DNA of 64,000 nt from Paenibacillus alginolyticus DSM 5050 = NBRC 15375 (GTDB taxonomy: Bacteria; Bacillota; Bacilli; Paenibacillales; NBRC-103111): NCBI RefSeq assembly GCF_000422905.1, contig NZ_AUGY01000033.1:1-64000 (forward strand), in the 5' to 3' direction. The notes beneath the pieces are model-generated. The model did not search any database. It saw only the letters and a list, made by a program, of their open reading frames with translations, and was not told where the DNA came from. The translations under genes and the position numbers were made by a program. Each line of letters starts with the position of its first letter. Position 1 is the first letter of the stretch. Shown here piece by piece: positions 35,554 to 46,128 of this stretch.

Positions 35554-35657
35554 GTTTTGTACTATCAACCTGCAAGTTTCACCCCTTAGAAGCAAAGGCG
35601 CGGCTTGGTATAGTTGGGATGCATCAAACATCCGATTACAGGGAGGTTACAGGTAAG

Positions 35658-37007
35658 ATGAGAAACAGAAAATGGATGCGTGCAGGACTGGCTGCGCTTG
35701 TGGCAGTGCCCCTAGCGCTTGCCGGATGCGGTGGAAAGGTCGGCAATCAAACAGAGGGAACGACTTTGCCTACGGCAAGCACGGCGCCTAGCGCAGCGGC
35801 AAAAAAGGAACCGATCAAGCTTACCATGTGGGGAGGCGTGCCGCCCGAGAATGGTCCTCAAGCTGTTGTAGACAACTGGAACAAGCAAAATCAGGATATC
35901 CAGGTGGAGTATGTGCGGTTCGTCAACGACGATGCGGGAAATCTAAAGCTGGATACGGCTCTTATTTCCAGCCAGCCCGTGGACATGTACATGAGCTATG
36001 ATTTCGGCCTCTACGAGAAGCGGATCAAAGCAGGCAACGCTCTTGATCTGAGCAAGTTCACCGACTACAATGTCGACCAAAAAATGGGTACAGGCGCCTC
36101 TTTGTGGAAGGTTGACGGCAAGTATTACGGCGTTCCCACCCAGAAGGGCATGTCCTTTGTCTGGTTGAACAAGGACATGCTGGATGCCAAGGGGCTTAAG
36201 GTTCCCACGGACTGGGGTATGGACGAATTCAGGGATTATGCCAACAAGCTGAAGGGAGACAAGGTGTGGGGAGCGGCGCAGAGCGATTATTACTTCAATG
36301 TGCCTATCAATGGCTCCATGCTGAAGCAAGGTCTGCAGCTGACCAAACCGGACGGCACCTCAGCCTTCGATAATCCGCAGACGGTTAAGACGCTTCAGGT
36401 GTATTCGGATATGATGTTCAAAGACAAGAGCATTATGCCCCATACGGAGCAGATCACCTCGAAGCCGGCCCTGGATCAGATGTTTGTGAAGGGGGAAACG
36501 GCGATGCTGTTCTCCACTAACCAGATTTTCAGGACTACCAACAATGTGAAAGATTATCCCCGCACCTTCAAGGTGGCTGCAGCACCGGCTCCCAAGGTAA
36601 GCAAGGATCAGACCGACTATATCAACGCCGGCGGATTAGGTGATGTGCTCTCCATCAATCCCCGCACCAAGAATCCGGAAGCAGCCTGGAAATTTATGAA
36701 GTGGTATTCGGATACGGGGATGCTGCCGATGGCGGCAGGCGGAAGAGTGCCATCATCCAAAGACTTCCCCGCTGATGAGGCTATCGCTCTGATGTTCAAG
36801 GGCGTGGAGAACACCTATGATATTGATTCCATCAAGCGGGTTATGTTCGGCAGCCTTCCGCTCGGATTAAGCCGTCTTGACAAGAAAACGGGAATCGAGC
36901 AGCAGGTCATCTATGACAAGGTCTTCACTCAGAAGTTGACTCCCGAAGAAGGTGCGAAGGAACTGGCACGGGTGCATAACGAGAACTTGCAAGCGGCCAA
37001 AAAATAA
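35658..37007 (+). CDS. Carbohydrate ABC transporter substrate-binding lipoprotein
   Basis: A 449-residue family 1 solute-binding protein. Start ATG 35658 with GGGAGGT upstream. A lipoprotein signal ends in LALAGCGG (lipobox Cys near residue 23), followed by a Thr/Ala-rich linker and the binding domain (LTMWGGVPPENG, YGVPTQKGMSFVWLNKDMLD). It would catch an oligosaccharide released by the secreted glycosidases nearby and pass it to the two permeases. The sugar cannot be named from sequence. Confidence 0.92.
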   Translation: MRNRKWMRAGLAALVAVPLALAGCGGKVGNQTEGTTLPTASTAPSAAAKKEPIKLTMWGGVPPENGPQAVVDNWNKQNQDIQVEYVRFVNDDAGNLKLDTALISSQPVDMYMSYDFGLYEKRIKAGNALDLSKFTDYNVDQKMGTGASLWKVDGKYYGVPTQKGMSFVWLNKDMLDAKGLKVPTDWGMDEFRDYANKLKGDKVWGAAQSDYYFNVPINGSMLKQGLQLTKPDGTSAFDNPQTVKTLQVYSDMMFKDKSIMPHTEQITSKPALDQMFVKGETAMLFSTNQIFRTTNNVKDYPRTFKVAAAPAPKVSKDQTDYINAGGLGDVLSINPRTKNPEAAWKFMKWYSDTGMLPMAAGGRVPSSKDFPADEAIALMFKGVENTYDIDSIKRVMFGSLPLGLSRLDKKTGIEQQVIYDKVFTQKLTPEEGAKELARVHNENLQAAKK

Positions 37008-37099
37008 GATACCTGAAAGCTAAAGGAGAGGCAGGGACATTCGTGCCGCGCTTCTCCTTTGCTGTAAGCCCATATTATAGAGAAAGGTGGTGACCGATC

Positions 37100-37978
37100 G
37101 TGAACTGGATGAAACGGCAGAGGCTGCTCGGCTATGTATTCATCGCCCCTAATCTTATCGGAATGATGATTTTCATGCTGATTCCAGCCCTGTTCTCCTT
37201 TTATTTGATGTTTACGGATTGGGTATTCGCTAGCGGGGAACCACCGCATTTTATCGGATTGGACAATTTCAAGATGATGGTGAGAGACGACTTATTTGCT
37301 ATATCGGTCAAAAACACCCTGTTGGTGTTAATCCCTGTGCCGATTGCGATTATGCTGGGATTTATGATCGCGGTCATGCTGAACAATCGTGTCTATTTCC
37401 AGAAGACGCTGCGTGCCTTCTTCTTCGCTCCGTATTTTACAAGCGGCATCGCCATTGCCTTCGTCTGGATGGTGCTGTTCCAGCCTGCAAACGGTCCCAT
37501 TAATGCCTTCCTGCATTCTATCGGCATAGCAGATCCGCCCAAATGGTTTGCCTCTCCCGATACGGCCATGTATGCGGTGCTCGTCATGATGATCGCAGGC
37601 GGCATCGGGTACAACATGATTATTTATTTGGCTGCCCTGCAGGAAATATCCTCAGAGCAGTTGGAAGCCGCCAAGATGGACGGAGCGACGTTTGGGCAGC
37701 TGCTGCGTCTTATTATTCTACCATTGGTCAGTCCGACGACATTTTTTCTGATGATTACCGGCTGTATCGGCTCCATCAAGGGCTTTGGCATGATCTATGC
37801 CATTACCCAGGGAGGACCCGCCAACAGTACGACGGTTTTCTCCATTTTCGCCTACAAGAAAGCCTTCAACTTCTATGAAATGGGATATGCGTCCGCCGTT
37901 TCGTGGACCATGTTCTTGCTTATCCTTTGCATTACGCTTATTCAGTGGGCAGGTCAGAAAAAGTGGGTCCATTACTAA
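37100..37978 (+). CDS. ABC sugar transporter permease, MalF/UgpA type
   Basis: A 292-residue membrane protein with six hydrophobic segments and the EAA loop SSEQLEAAKMDGATFGQLLR, the contact to the ATPase. The start is a GTG at 37100 behind AAAGGTGG. It pairs with the second permease 20 bases downstream. No ATPase gene is present, as usual for this group, which shares an MsmX-like ATPase. Confidence 0.93.
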   Translation: MNWMKRQRLLGYVFIAPNLIGMMIFMLIPALFSFYLMFTDWVFASGEPPHFIGLDNFKMMVRDDLFAISVKNTLLVLIPVPIAIMLGFMIAVMLNNRVYFQKTLRAFFFAPYFTSGIAIAFVWMVLFQPANGPINAFLHSIGIADPPKWFASPDTAMYAVLVMMIAGGIGYNMIIYLAALQEISSEQLEAAKMDGATFGQLLRLIILPLVSPTTFFLMITGCIGSIKGFGMIYAITQGGPANSTTVFSIFAYKKAFNFYEMGYASAVSWTMFLLILCITLIQWAGQKKWVHY

Positions 37979-37998
37979 GGAAGGGGGAAAGACGCAAC

Positions 37999-38847
37999 AT
38001 GAATGCAAGAAGCACCAGAATGATCAAAGAGCGGCTGGGCAAGGGCTTGAATACCATTATCATGGTCCTAGTCAGCCTGCTTTTGCTGTTGCCAATGATC
38101 TGGATGATTAGCACTTCGTTTAAGAAAGCCAAGGACGTCTTCACCTACCCGATCCAGTGGATTCCGCTTGACCCGGTGCTGACCAACCACATCAAGGTCT
38201 GGACGGCCGGAGACGGATTTGCCCTCTTTTATTTGAACTCTCTGAAGATTTCCGTGTTTCTGATGATCGGAGCACCGCTGCTCGCCGCTTTGGCCGCATA
38301 TGGATTCAGCCGCATTGAGTTCAAGGGCAGGAACGCCATTTTCCTCTTGTATCTGTGTCTGATGATGATTCCGCAGCAAGTGCTGTTTGTCCCCAAATTC
38401 ATCATGTTTGAGTGGATGCATATTTACAATACCCATTGGGCGCTGATTCTCCCGGGCTTGTTTACGGTATTCGGCGTATTTATGATCCGGCAGTTTTTCA
38501 TGAGCATTCCCCATGAAATATCCGAAGCGGCCTTCATTGACGGGGCGGGGCATTTCCGGATTTTCTTTCAATTGTTCCTGCCACTCTCCAAGCCGGCACT
38601 GGCCACCTTCGCTATCATTGATTTTACATGGACGTGGAACGATTATGAGAACGCGCTGATTTTCCTGCTGGACAAGAAGCTTTACACGGTTCCGCTTGGC
38701 ATGCAGAATTTCATGCTGGAAGCCGGCGTGGATTACAACTTGATGATGGCTGCCGCCACAGCAGGCGTCGTGCCGCTGCTTATCGTATTCTTTTTGGGCC
38801 AGAAGTATATTATTCAAGGTTTTTCAAGCTCTGCCGTCAAAGGATGA
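37999..38847 (+). CDS. ABC sugar transporter permease, MalG/UgpE type
   Basis: A 282-residue protein with six membrane segments and the EAA loop ISEAAFIDGAGHFRIFFQLF. ATG 37999 follows AAGGGGGAAAG. It forms the channel with the preceding permease. The glycosidase gene begins 58 bases after its stop, so all may be one transcript. Confidence 0.93.
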   Translation: MNARSTRMIKERLGKGLNTIIMVLVSLLLLLPMIWMISTSFKKAKDVFTYPIQWIPLDPVLTNHIKVWTAGDGFALFYLNSLKISVFLMIGAPLLAALAAYGFSRIEFKGRNAIFLLYLCLMMIPQQVLFVPKFIMFEWMHIYNTHWALILPGLFTVFGVFMIRQFFMSIPHEISEAAFIDGAGHFRIFFQLFLPLSKPALATFAIIDFTWTWNDYENALIFLLDKKLYTVPLGMQNFMLEAGVDYNLMMAAATAGVVPLLIVFFLGQKYIIQGFSSSAVKG

Positions 38848-38905
38848 TGAGCTACGGCAAGCAAAAAGTCTAGTATGAAACAAACGATGATGATGGAGGT
38901 ACGAA

Positions 38906-41900
38906 ATGAGGATAAGCAGAAGGGCAATTCGTGTATGGCTCATCATGTTATCAGTATTATTGGTATCTGGAGGACTTATTCCTCCAGGGGGAATTTCGGT
39001 TTCCGCTGCTGCGTCGGACGTAATTTACGCTCGCTTAGGAAACGATCCGATTTTTAACGGATTGACGGTGCTGCCCGGGGATACTTCCACGACCCCGCAA
39101 GTGGCCGTGAAAGGCGGCGAGCAAAGTTGGGGGACGAACAAAAGCGGAGGCGTTCAGTTTATGTATTTGAATGCGGCTCCTGGCTTTTTCATTGAAGGGC
39201 AGAGCCAGGTAGAGGTTTCGGTCGATTATTACGACGGTGGGACCGGCAAATTCAATCTGATGTATGTAAAGCAAGGCGCGTGGCAGGAAGAGAAATATGT
39301 TCAGCTAACCGGAAGCAACACTTGGAAGACGCATCGATTTTACGTTTCCGATGGCGCTCTGATTACAAAAATGCGTCTAGGCCTGTACGGACCCAAGATG
39401 GGGAGCAGCCAAGAGGATGTCTTCATTAAATCGGTGACCCTGGCCAAACTGCCGGATTACAGCACGGCAAGCTCGGTGCGGGCGGTGTTGAAGAGCAACA
39501 GGACCTATGAGGGCATTAAAGTGCGGCTGGGCGGCAATGAAAAGTACGCCGAGCCGATAGTCTCCTATGGTTCCAGGGAGGGGTGGTCTACGCAAATCAG
39601 CAATAATTACGCCTACATGTACTTTGATCTCGACAGTTCATATGGAAGCGGAAAAAATCAAAAAGTGGCAGTCGACTACTTCGATCGCGGCACAGGTAAG
39701 TTTAATTTGCGTTTCACCGCGTCAAATGGCAGTACCGAATCGGAGATGGTGCAACTGACGGGGACAAATGAGTGGAAAACACGCGTTTTTCAGCCGGTGG
39801 ACGCTGACTATACGACGATTCGATTGGCAGGGAGCGGGGAAGATGTCGTCATCGGCTCCATTAAGGTTTCGAAAGCGGACGATCCGGAGCCCGTTCATGA
39901 GGTTGTTACGGCGACATTAGGTGCGAATCCCGTATTCAGCGGCATGCATATGTTTCCCGGGGACCCGCAATTGCGCGACCAGAGCGGCAAGGCCGAAGTC
40001 ATCGGGGGCAAGGACAGCTGGCGCACGGATAAAAGCAATTCCCGCAACTTTCTTTATATGGAAGTGACCGATGAGGAATTTGTCTCTAGAGGAGATCGTC
40101 GCGTCGAAGTGACGGTCGAATATTTTGACGGACCTGTTGGGAAGTTCGCCTTGTCATATCTGAATGACACCGGCTGGCATGATATGAAGCATATTCGACT
40201 GACGGGTTCGAACAGCTGGAAAAAGGAGCGGTTTATCGTGCTGCAGGCCGACTTGAGGCGAGTTATGCGCCTCGGCATTTGGTCGAGCGAAATGGGTACC
40301 ACCAGCGAGAAGGACGTTAATTTCCGTGAGGTTTCAATCCGGCCTTTGGACAACTACAGTGACGCGCAGTCGGTGAAAGCTCAGTTAAATAGCGACTGGA
40401 AGTACGAGGGAATTAATGTGTTCCCGGGAGACAATGCCAAAAATAAAGCGCCGATCGTTGTAAGATCAGAAAAGGAAGGCTGGTCGACGGATACGGCGAA
40501 TAGCGCGAAATACCTCTATTTCAATGTAGATGATACGTATGTTTACGATGTGGATATGCCGATCGAAGTTGAGTTGACTTATCTCGACGTTGGCAAAGGC
40601 ACGATCGTTACCGAGTATGATGCCGTGAATGGCGGGTTTACGAAAGTAAAACCGATTCAATTGACGGACTCGGGGACATGGAAGACGATTACCATCTCTC
40701 TGCCTCACGCTAAGTTTTCCAATCGTGCCAACGGCACGGATTATCGTTTTTCTTATGCAAAAGCATCCGTAGATACGGCTCAGGATGTCGTGATCTCGGC
40801 GGTCACCGTGAACAAATACGTGCCTGAGACGCGGGATATGAAGATCATTCCGACGACAACGGGAAATGTATTTCTTGTGGGAGAACCAATCAGCATTGAC
40901 TTGAAAACGGTTGCAAAACAGGTGGATTGGAAACTAGAAAATTATTGGGGTGCGTCTTTCGGCAACGGATCGGCTCCCGTCGGCAAGGATGGGAACCTGA
41001 CCCTCCCGCTGCCGTCGCTGGATAAAGGTTACTATAAACTTCAATTAACGGCCAAAGACGGAGAACAAATCGTTAAGAATGCGACGACTTCGGTTACAGT
41101 GCTCGCTCCCAAAGCGGATCTCGCCGACGCCCCTTCGTCATTCGGCGTTGCGACCCATTTCGGCCAGAATTGGGATCCTATTCTGATTCCGCTCGTTTCC
41201 AGACTGGGTGTCAGCATGGTACGCGACGAGCTTAATTGGGGTGCGATTGAGAAGGAAAAGGGCGTTTATCAATTCCCGGAGCGGTACGATTCGTATATGG
41301 CAGCCTTAAAGCAGCAACGAATCTCGCCGTTTATCGTGCTGACATATAACAATAACCTATATCCCGGCGGCTTTCATATTAAAGACCCTGCAGGGGTAGC
41401 AGGCTTTGCGAATTACGCGCGCGCCGTATTGAATCATTACGGTGATCAGATCAAGAATGTTGAAGTATGGAACGAGTATAACGCCTTTGGCGGCGGAGCA
41501 TCTGCGTCGTATTATTATCCGCTGCTGAAAGAGACATACAATGCTGTAAAGGAGCTTCGCGAGGATGTGCGCGTGATCGGACCTGCCGGAGTGACCATTC
41601 CTTACGATTGGATTGAAGAATTGTTTGCGATGGGCGGTCTGAACTATCTGGACGGCGTCTCCGTGCACCCGTACCGTTTTCCGGAAATCCCAGAGGGCGG
41701 CGATCTAGCTTTAGACAAGCTGAACAAGCTGATTGCAAAATATAATACTTCTGGTAAGGAAATACCGCTTTGGCTGACAGAGATGGGCTGGCATACGAAG
41801 TTGGGCGGAGATGGCGTCTCGGAGGATAAACAAGCGGAATACCTTGCCCGTTATAATATCCTGGCGATCTCCGAAGGCGTGGAAAATATCACCTGGTACG

Positions 41901-44563
41901 ATTTGAAAAATGACGGTACAGACGCAGAGAACCGAGAGCATAACTTCGGTATTATCGTAAACGAGGAAGATGGACGGGGCGCCTATACGGCCAAGCCAGC
42001 TTTTGCAACTTACGCGGTTCAGACGAGGCAGTTGGCCGGAGCGGAATATATAGGGCAGGAGCAGGTTTATGGCAACGTAAGAAGCTATCTGTTCCGCAAG
42101 AACGGCGAAGATCTGCGCGTTCTATGGTCGCTTACTCCGCAGAAAGTGGTCTTGTCGACGGAAAGCCCTGTGATCGTAACGGATTTCACTGGAGAAGAGC
42201 AGACGCTTATGCCTTTGAATGGCAAAGTCTATTTAAAGCTTGGCAATCAGATGTTTTATGTGAAGGGCAACATTTCCGGCATTCAGGCTGGCGGCTTATT
42301 CTCTGCAGATGACGTTGTTGCGGCCGTGAACGATCATGTTCGCATACGGGTAAAGCTCGATAATACGGGCAGCACTACAGCGATGGAAGCCGAGGTTGAA
42401 GTGGCCGGCGTCACGCAGACTGTATCCGTCCCGGCGAACGGGCAGCTTGACGTGCCGATCTCCCTGCCCGTGGTTCCAGAGATTGGGAGCCGGACCTATA
42501 TTGCCAATGTGAAAGTAGACGGCAAGCCCAGCGCTCACTTGCTTGTGAACGCCCGAATCGAGAAGCCGTTCGGCGTGGCGGTCGAGCCGTATATCGTATC
42601 CCTTGGCGATCAGACGGGTCAGTTGAAAATCTCTTATACGAACAATTCTACCGTATCCGGTTATACGCTAACGAGCTTAGATTGGCAGATGGGCGAGCTT
42701 TCCGGCTCGAAAACATATAACGAAGCAATTCCACCTGCTTCCGCGTGGCAGGGCAGCATAGATATTCCGATTCCTGCATACGGCAAACCTTATGTTTACC
42801 AAGTGAAGCTGAAATTTAAAGAAACGGCACCCGTAACGTTGGATGGCTACACCGAGTTCAATCCGATAATCAAGAAAACGGCTTCCGGCGAACGCTTGCA
42901 GGAAGTCCAGGTTCCCGGATACGCTCTGAATCTAATTGAGACGGGCAACAATCGGGTGAGAAGCTGGAAGGGGCCGGATGATTTAAGCGGCGATTTCTGG
43001 TTGAACTGGGATGAGGAGCATTTCTATTTGACCGCCAAGATTAAAGACGACATCCATTATCAGGATCAATGCGGTTCCTCATCCTGGACCGGCGACGGGA
43101 TCCAGTTTGCTCTCTTCTCAGGCGTTGCGGGAAAGGAGATACCTGATAAGTACGAGTATGGTTTTGCGGTTTGCCCGAACGGGCAAACCGTCGTTCACCG
43201 CTGGAGCACTCCGCAGGGCGTTGAAGTGGGAGACGTAACGAATGTGGAAGCAAAAGTGATCCGAGATGAAGAAACGAAATATACGTATTACTATATTGCC
43301 CTTCCGTGGAAAGAGCTTGCTCCAGTCCATCCAAATAAGGGAATGATGAGCTTCAGCTTGTTGTTCAACGAGAACGACGGAGCAGGCCGGAGAGATTTCT
43401 TCGAATGGGGTGGCGGAATCGGCTCTTCGAAAGACTATAAGGAGCTGCGTCCGATGCAGTTTATGAGGGCAACCGTGCAAGAAGCCGACAAAACCGCGCT
43501 GATGAGCGCGATTTCCGGGGCCAGACAGCTTCATGGCGCAGCCGTGGTCGGCAATAAAGCCGGTCAATATCCGGCTTCGGCGAAAGAAGAGTTTCTAACG
43601 GCTATTGAGGCGGCGGAACCGGTGGTGGCCGCTACGGGAGTTTCGCAGGCAGCGGTGGATGCCGCAGTGACGCAGTTGAGTGCAGCAACGGCTAAATTCA
43701 AGGCAGCCGAAATCAAAGAAGATCTGGGTGAAGGCAAGTCTACTTTGACAGGTGTACAGCAGGTGAACCAGGGCCAAAACTTTAATGTAACGATGGGATT
43801 GACTGGCTTTACGCAAAGTGTATACCAGCAAGTGTATGCGCAAGATTTGACTCTTCATTATGATCCAGCGAATTTGCAATTTAATTCAGTTACTTCACTG
43901 AAAGACGGATTTCAAGTCATCGATCAAAAGGAGGCCGTGCCAGGGCAAGTCCGGATTTTGGTTTCCAGTGTGGGCGCGAACCAAGGGGTGCTGGCTCAAG
44001 GCGACTTGTTGACTATCAAATTTACGGCTAAACCTGTCACTCAGGCAACCTTTACGACAATTTCTGTAAGTAATGTCATTATTGCCAATGGACAGGGGAA
44101 TGAACTGCAAGTAGGCGGAGCCTCTCGCGAGATACAAATAAGTACTCCTGGTATACCTGTAGATAAGTCGCTGTTGAATGCGTTGATCACAAGCGCACAG
44201 GCCAAGTACAATACTGCAGTGGAAGGCAATGGGGACGGGCTGTATGCGATTGGCTCCAAAGCGCAATTGCAGTCTGCTATCGATGCAGCCACTGCGACAG
44301 CAAACAATACGAATGCCACACAGCAGCAGGTAGATAGTGCGAAAGCCGCATTGGAAGCTGCCATTCAAGTGTTTAACACGAAGAGAATAACGGCAGATGT
44401 CAATGGAGATGGAATTATTTCTATTGGAGACTTGGCTATTGTAGCAGGGACTTATGGTAAGCAGCAAGGTCAAGCGGGTTGGAATGAGAAAGCGGATATC
44501 AATCATGACGGTAAGGTTGATATTGAAGACCTGGCAATTGTGGCCAGAACGATTTTACGATAA
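38906..44563 (+). CDS. Secreted clan-A glycoside hydrolase with CBM9-like, cohesin and dockerin modules
   Basis: This 1885-residue protein has a signal peptide (1-35). Four related beta modules of about 150 residues follow (about 38-640; VSVDYYDGGTGKFNL and VTVEYFDGPVGKFAL are equivalent strands), then an Ig-like segment. The glycosidase barrel (about 742-1042) has probable acid/base Glu857 in VEVWNEYN and nucleophile Glu959 in WLTEMGW. After beta linkers come a CBM9-like domain (1326-1525), a FIVAR module, a cohesin (about 1611-1752), a second FIVAR and a dockerin (1831-1885) with two calcium loops, DVNGDGIISIGDLAI and DINHDGKVDIEDLAI. ATG 38906 follows GGAGG. The exact GH family (GH39/GH5-like) is not settled. 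Confidence 0.9.
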   Translation: MRISRRAIRVWLIMLSVLLVSGGLIPPGGISVSAAASDVIYARLGNDPIFNGLTVLPGDTSTTPQVAVKGGEQSWGTNKSGGVQFMYLNAAPGFFIEGQSQVEVSVDYYDGGTGKFNLMYVKQGAWQEEKYVQLTGSNTWKTHRFYVSDGALITKMRLGLYGPKMGSSQEDVFIKSVTLAKLPDYSTASSVRAVLKSNRTYEGIKVRLGGNEKYAEPIVSYGSREGWSTQISNNYAYMYFDLDSSYGSGKNQKVAVDYFDRGTGKFNLRFTASNGSTESEMVQLTGTNEWKTRVFQPVDADYTTIRLAGSGEDVVIGSIKVSKADDPEPVHEVVTATLGANPVFSGMHMFPGDPQLRDQSGKAEVIGGKDSWRTDKSNSRNFLYMEVTDEEFVSRGDRRVEVTVEYFDGPVGKFALSYLNDTGWHDMKHIRLTGSNSWKKERFIVLQADLRRVMRLGIWSSEMGTTSEKDVNFREVSIRPLDNYSDAQSVKAQLNSDWKYEGINVFPGDNAKNKAPIVVRSEKEGWSTDTANSAKYLYFNVDDTYVYDVDMPIEVELTYLDVGKGTIVTEYDAVNGGFTKVKPIQLTDSGTWKTITISLPHAKFSNRANGTDYRFSYAKASVDTAQDVVISAVTVNKYVPETRDMKIIPTTTGNVFLVGEPISIDLKTVAKQVDWKLENYWGASFGNGSAPVGKDGNLTLPLPSLDKGYYKLQLTAKDGEQIVKNATTSVTVLAPKADLADAPSSFGVATHFGQNWDPILIPLVSRLGVSMVRDELNWGAIEKEKGVYQFPERYDSYMAALKQQRISPFIVLTYNNNLYPGGFHIKDPAGVAGFANYARAVLNHYGDQIKNVEVWNEYNAFGGGASASYYYPLLKETYNAVKELREDVRVIGPAGVTIPYDWIEELFAMGGLNYLDGVSVHPYRFPEIPEGGDLALDKLNKLIAKYNTSGKEIPLWLTEMGWHTKLGGDGVSEDKQAEYLARYNILAISEGVENITWYDLKNDGTDAENREHNFGIIVNEEDGRGAYTAKPAFATYAVQTRQLAGAEYIGQEQVYGNVRSYLFRKNGEDLRVLWSLTPQKVVLSTESPVIVTDFTGEEQTLMPLNGKVYLKLGNQMFYVKGNISGIQAGGLFSADDVVAAVNDHVRIRVKLDNTGSTTAMEAEVEVAGVTQTVSVPANGQLDVPISLPVVPEIGSRTYIANVKVDGKPSAHLLVNARIEKPFGVAVEPYIVSLGDQTGQLKISYTNNSTVSGYTLTSLDWQMGELSGSKTYNEAIPPASAWQGSIDIPIPAYGKPYVYQVKLKFKETAPVTLDGYTEFNPIIKKTASGERLQEVQVPGYALNLIETGNNRVRSWKGPDDLSGDFWLNWDEEHFYLTAKIKDDIHYQDQCGSSSWTGDGIQFALFSGVAGKEIPDKYEYGFAVCPNGQTVVHRWSTPQGVEVGDVTNVEAKVIRDEETKYTYYYIALPWKELAPVHPNKGMMSFSLLFNENDGAGRRDFFEWGGGIGSSKDYKELRPMQFMRATVQEADKTALMSAISGARQLHGAAVVGNKAGQYPASAKEEFLTAIEAAEPVVAATGVSQAAVDAAVTQLSAATAKFKAAEIKEDLGEGKSTLTGVQQVNQGQNFNVTMGLTGFTQSVYQQVYAQDLTLHYDPANLQFNSVTSLKDGFQVIDQKEAVPGQVRILVSSVGANQGVLAQGDLLTIKFTAKPVTQATFTTISVSNVIIANGQGNELQVGGASREIQISTPGIPVDKSLLNALITSAQAKYNTAVEGNGDGLYAIGSKAQLQSAIDAATATANNTNATQQQVDSAKAALEAAIQVFNTKRITADVNGDGIISIGDLAIVAGTYGKQQGQAGWNEKADINHDGKVDIEDLAIVARTILR

Positions 44564-44692
44564 AAAAACACGCATAATGTGTGCTGGAACGGATTCTTAC
44601 TCGTATTAGCGAAGATAGGATTGAGGGGGAGAGCTGAATAGGCTCTCTCTCCAATTATTCAGAAATATGTACCGAAAGGGCGTACTTCATCG

Positions 44693-45856
44693 ATGTTAAA
44701 AAAACTCCTCGTATTCAGTCTGACGTTACTTTTGACTATGTTCTTACTTCCTCAAATCGTTATACATGCAAACTCCGGACCAACCTTTTTACTTTCCATC
44801 ACGAACCAAAGTGTTTCTGAAGGAAATGACTTCCAGGTGACGGTAAGCGGAAAACAATTAAGCGATATGTACGCATATGAGGTTAATTTAACCTTTGATC
44901 CCAGCCATTTGAAGTTTGTAAAGAGCGTTAGCAAAAGTGAAGGCTATACGGTTAATCCGATTGTAAACGGGAATAAGATTCAAATCGCGCATACGCAAAT
45001 AGGCAATAAACCAGGCGAGAACGGGGATGTAACACTGGCTACACTGACATTTCATGCGGTTAATCAGGGTTCGGCCAATATTGAACTAGACAGTGTGAAA
45101 CTAATGAATTCGCAATTAGTGCCTAATATTGTTTCGATAAAAAGCAAGCTATCGGTTCTTGTAAAGCGATCGGGTAACAGCGGCAAACCTGCGGTGGATA
45201 TATTCAATAGTGATATTGTCAATGTAATAAACTTAGTTCGTTCTATCGAGTCCAAAGTAATGGAAGCCAAGAAGTCTACTGCCAAGATTGAACTGGCTGA
45301 CATTGAAGGGCACTGGGCTGAAAAGACCATCGATACGTTCGTGAAACTGCACGTTATCGATGGGTATGAAAATGGAACTTTTCAACCGGATGGCAAAATT
45401 ACACGCGCGGAGTTTGCAGTGATGATCTTCCGTGTATTCGATATCAGCGGCGACATGAATCATTCACTTGTTCTGAACGATATTGATCGCCATTGGGCTA
45501 AAAACGAAATTGAGAAACTTGCTAGCGCAGGGGTGATTGCCGGTTACGGAGACGGAACCTTCCAACCGGACAAAACCATCAGCCGGGAAGAAATGGTCGT
45601 TATGTTGTCCCGAATTGTCAACTTGAGTAAAGCGGACAAGGATACTTCCAAGGGCAACTTTGCCGATATGGCAAGTGCAAGCTCCTATGCAATGAATCAA
45701 ATCAAAGATGCAGCAGAGGCAGGCATCATCAGCGGGAAGAATGACGGGATATTCGATCCGCAAGGCAACTCCACACGAGCAGAGGCACTTACAATCATTC
45801 TGAATGCATTGAACCTTGATCCTCAAGTGAAAACGCTCTTGGACAGCTTGAACTAA
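44693..45856 (+). CDS. Cohesin-SLH cell-surface anchoring protein
   Basis: A 387-residue exported protein with signal peptide (1-27), one cohesin domain (about 28-165: FQVTVSGKQLSDMYAYEVNL, TFDPSHLKFVKSV), a short linker and three SLH modules (ADIEGHWAEKTID, NDIDRHWAKNEIE, and a third ending in NSTRAEALTIIL). SLH modules bind pyruvylated cell-wall polymer, so the cohesin is displayed on the surface. The preceding gene encodes a dockerin, which makes this the likely anchor for that enzyme, as in anchoring scaffoldins of cellulosomes. GAAAGGG lies 12 bases before ATG 44693. Confidence 0.92.
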   Translation: MLKKLLVFSLTLLLTMFLLPQIVIHANSGPTFLLSITNQSVSEGNDFQVTVSGKQLSDMYAYEVNLTFDPSHLKFVKSVSKSEGYTVNPIVNGNKIQIAHTQIGNKPGENGDVTLATLTFHAVNQGSANIELDSVKLMNSQLVPNIVSIKSKLSVLVKRSGNSGKPAVDIFNSDIVNVINLVRSIESKVMEAKKSTAKIELADIEGHWAEKTIDTFVKLHVIDGYENGTFQPDGKITRAEFAVMIFRVFDISGDMNHSLVLNDIDRHWAKNEIEKLASAGVIAGYGDGTFQPDKTISREEMVVMLSRIVNLSKADKDTSKGNFADMASASSYAMNQIKDAAEAGIISGKNDGIFDPQGNSTRAEALTIILNALNLDPQVKTLLDSLN

Positions 45857-46090
45857 TCTAAGGCGGATGGTCCCGTAGTCATCATTGTTGCTTATGCAGA
45901 ATTACCCATCAAGCGAGCGACCCGAGTCCAGTTTGGAATGGAAAGCAACAATTCCGATTTAAAATTGTAAATGAGAGATTGAAGCTGGGTTACTGGAACG
46001 AATCGGCACCGTAGTCTGCTAGTTCTATACTACAGCGACAGTTTAGGCGCGCCGCGGCCAGCCCCGGTTAAGGACGCTGAACCCACCTGG

Positions 46091-46120
46091 GGCCCATGCA
46101 ACCGCGCATGGGCCTCTCTT
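46091..46120 (+). terminator. Terminator downstream of the cohesin-SLH gene
   Basis: GGCCCATGC pairs with GCATGGGCC over AACCGC, followed by TCTCTTT on the plus strand. It lies at the junction with the convergent lar genes. The 230 bases before it hold no gene. Confidence 0.75.
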
Positions 46121-46128
46121 TAACCATT

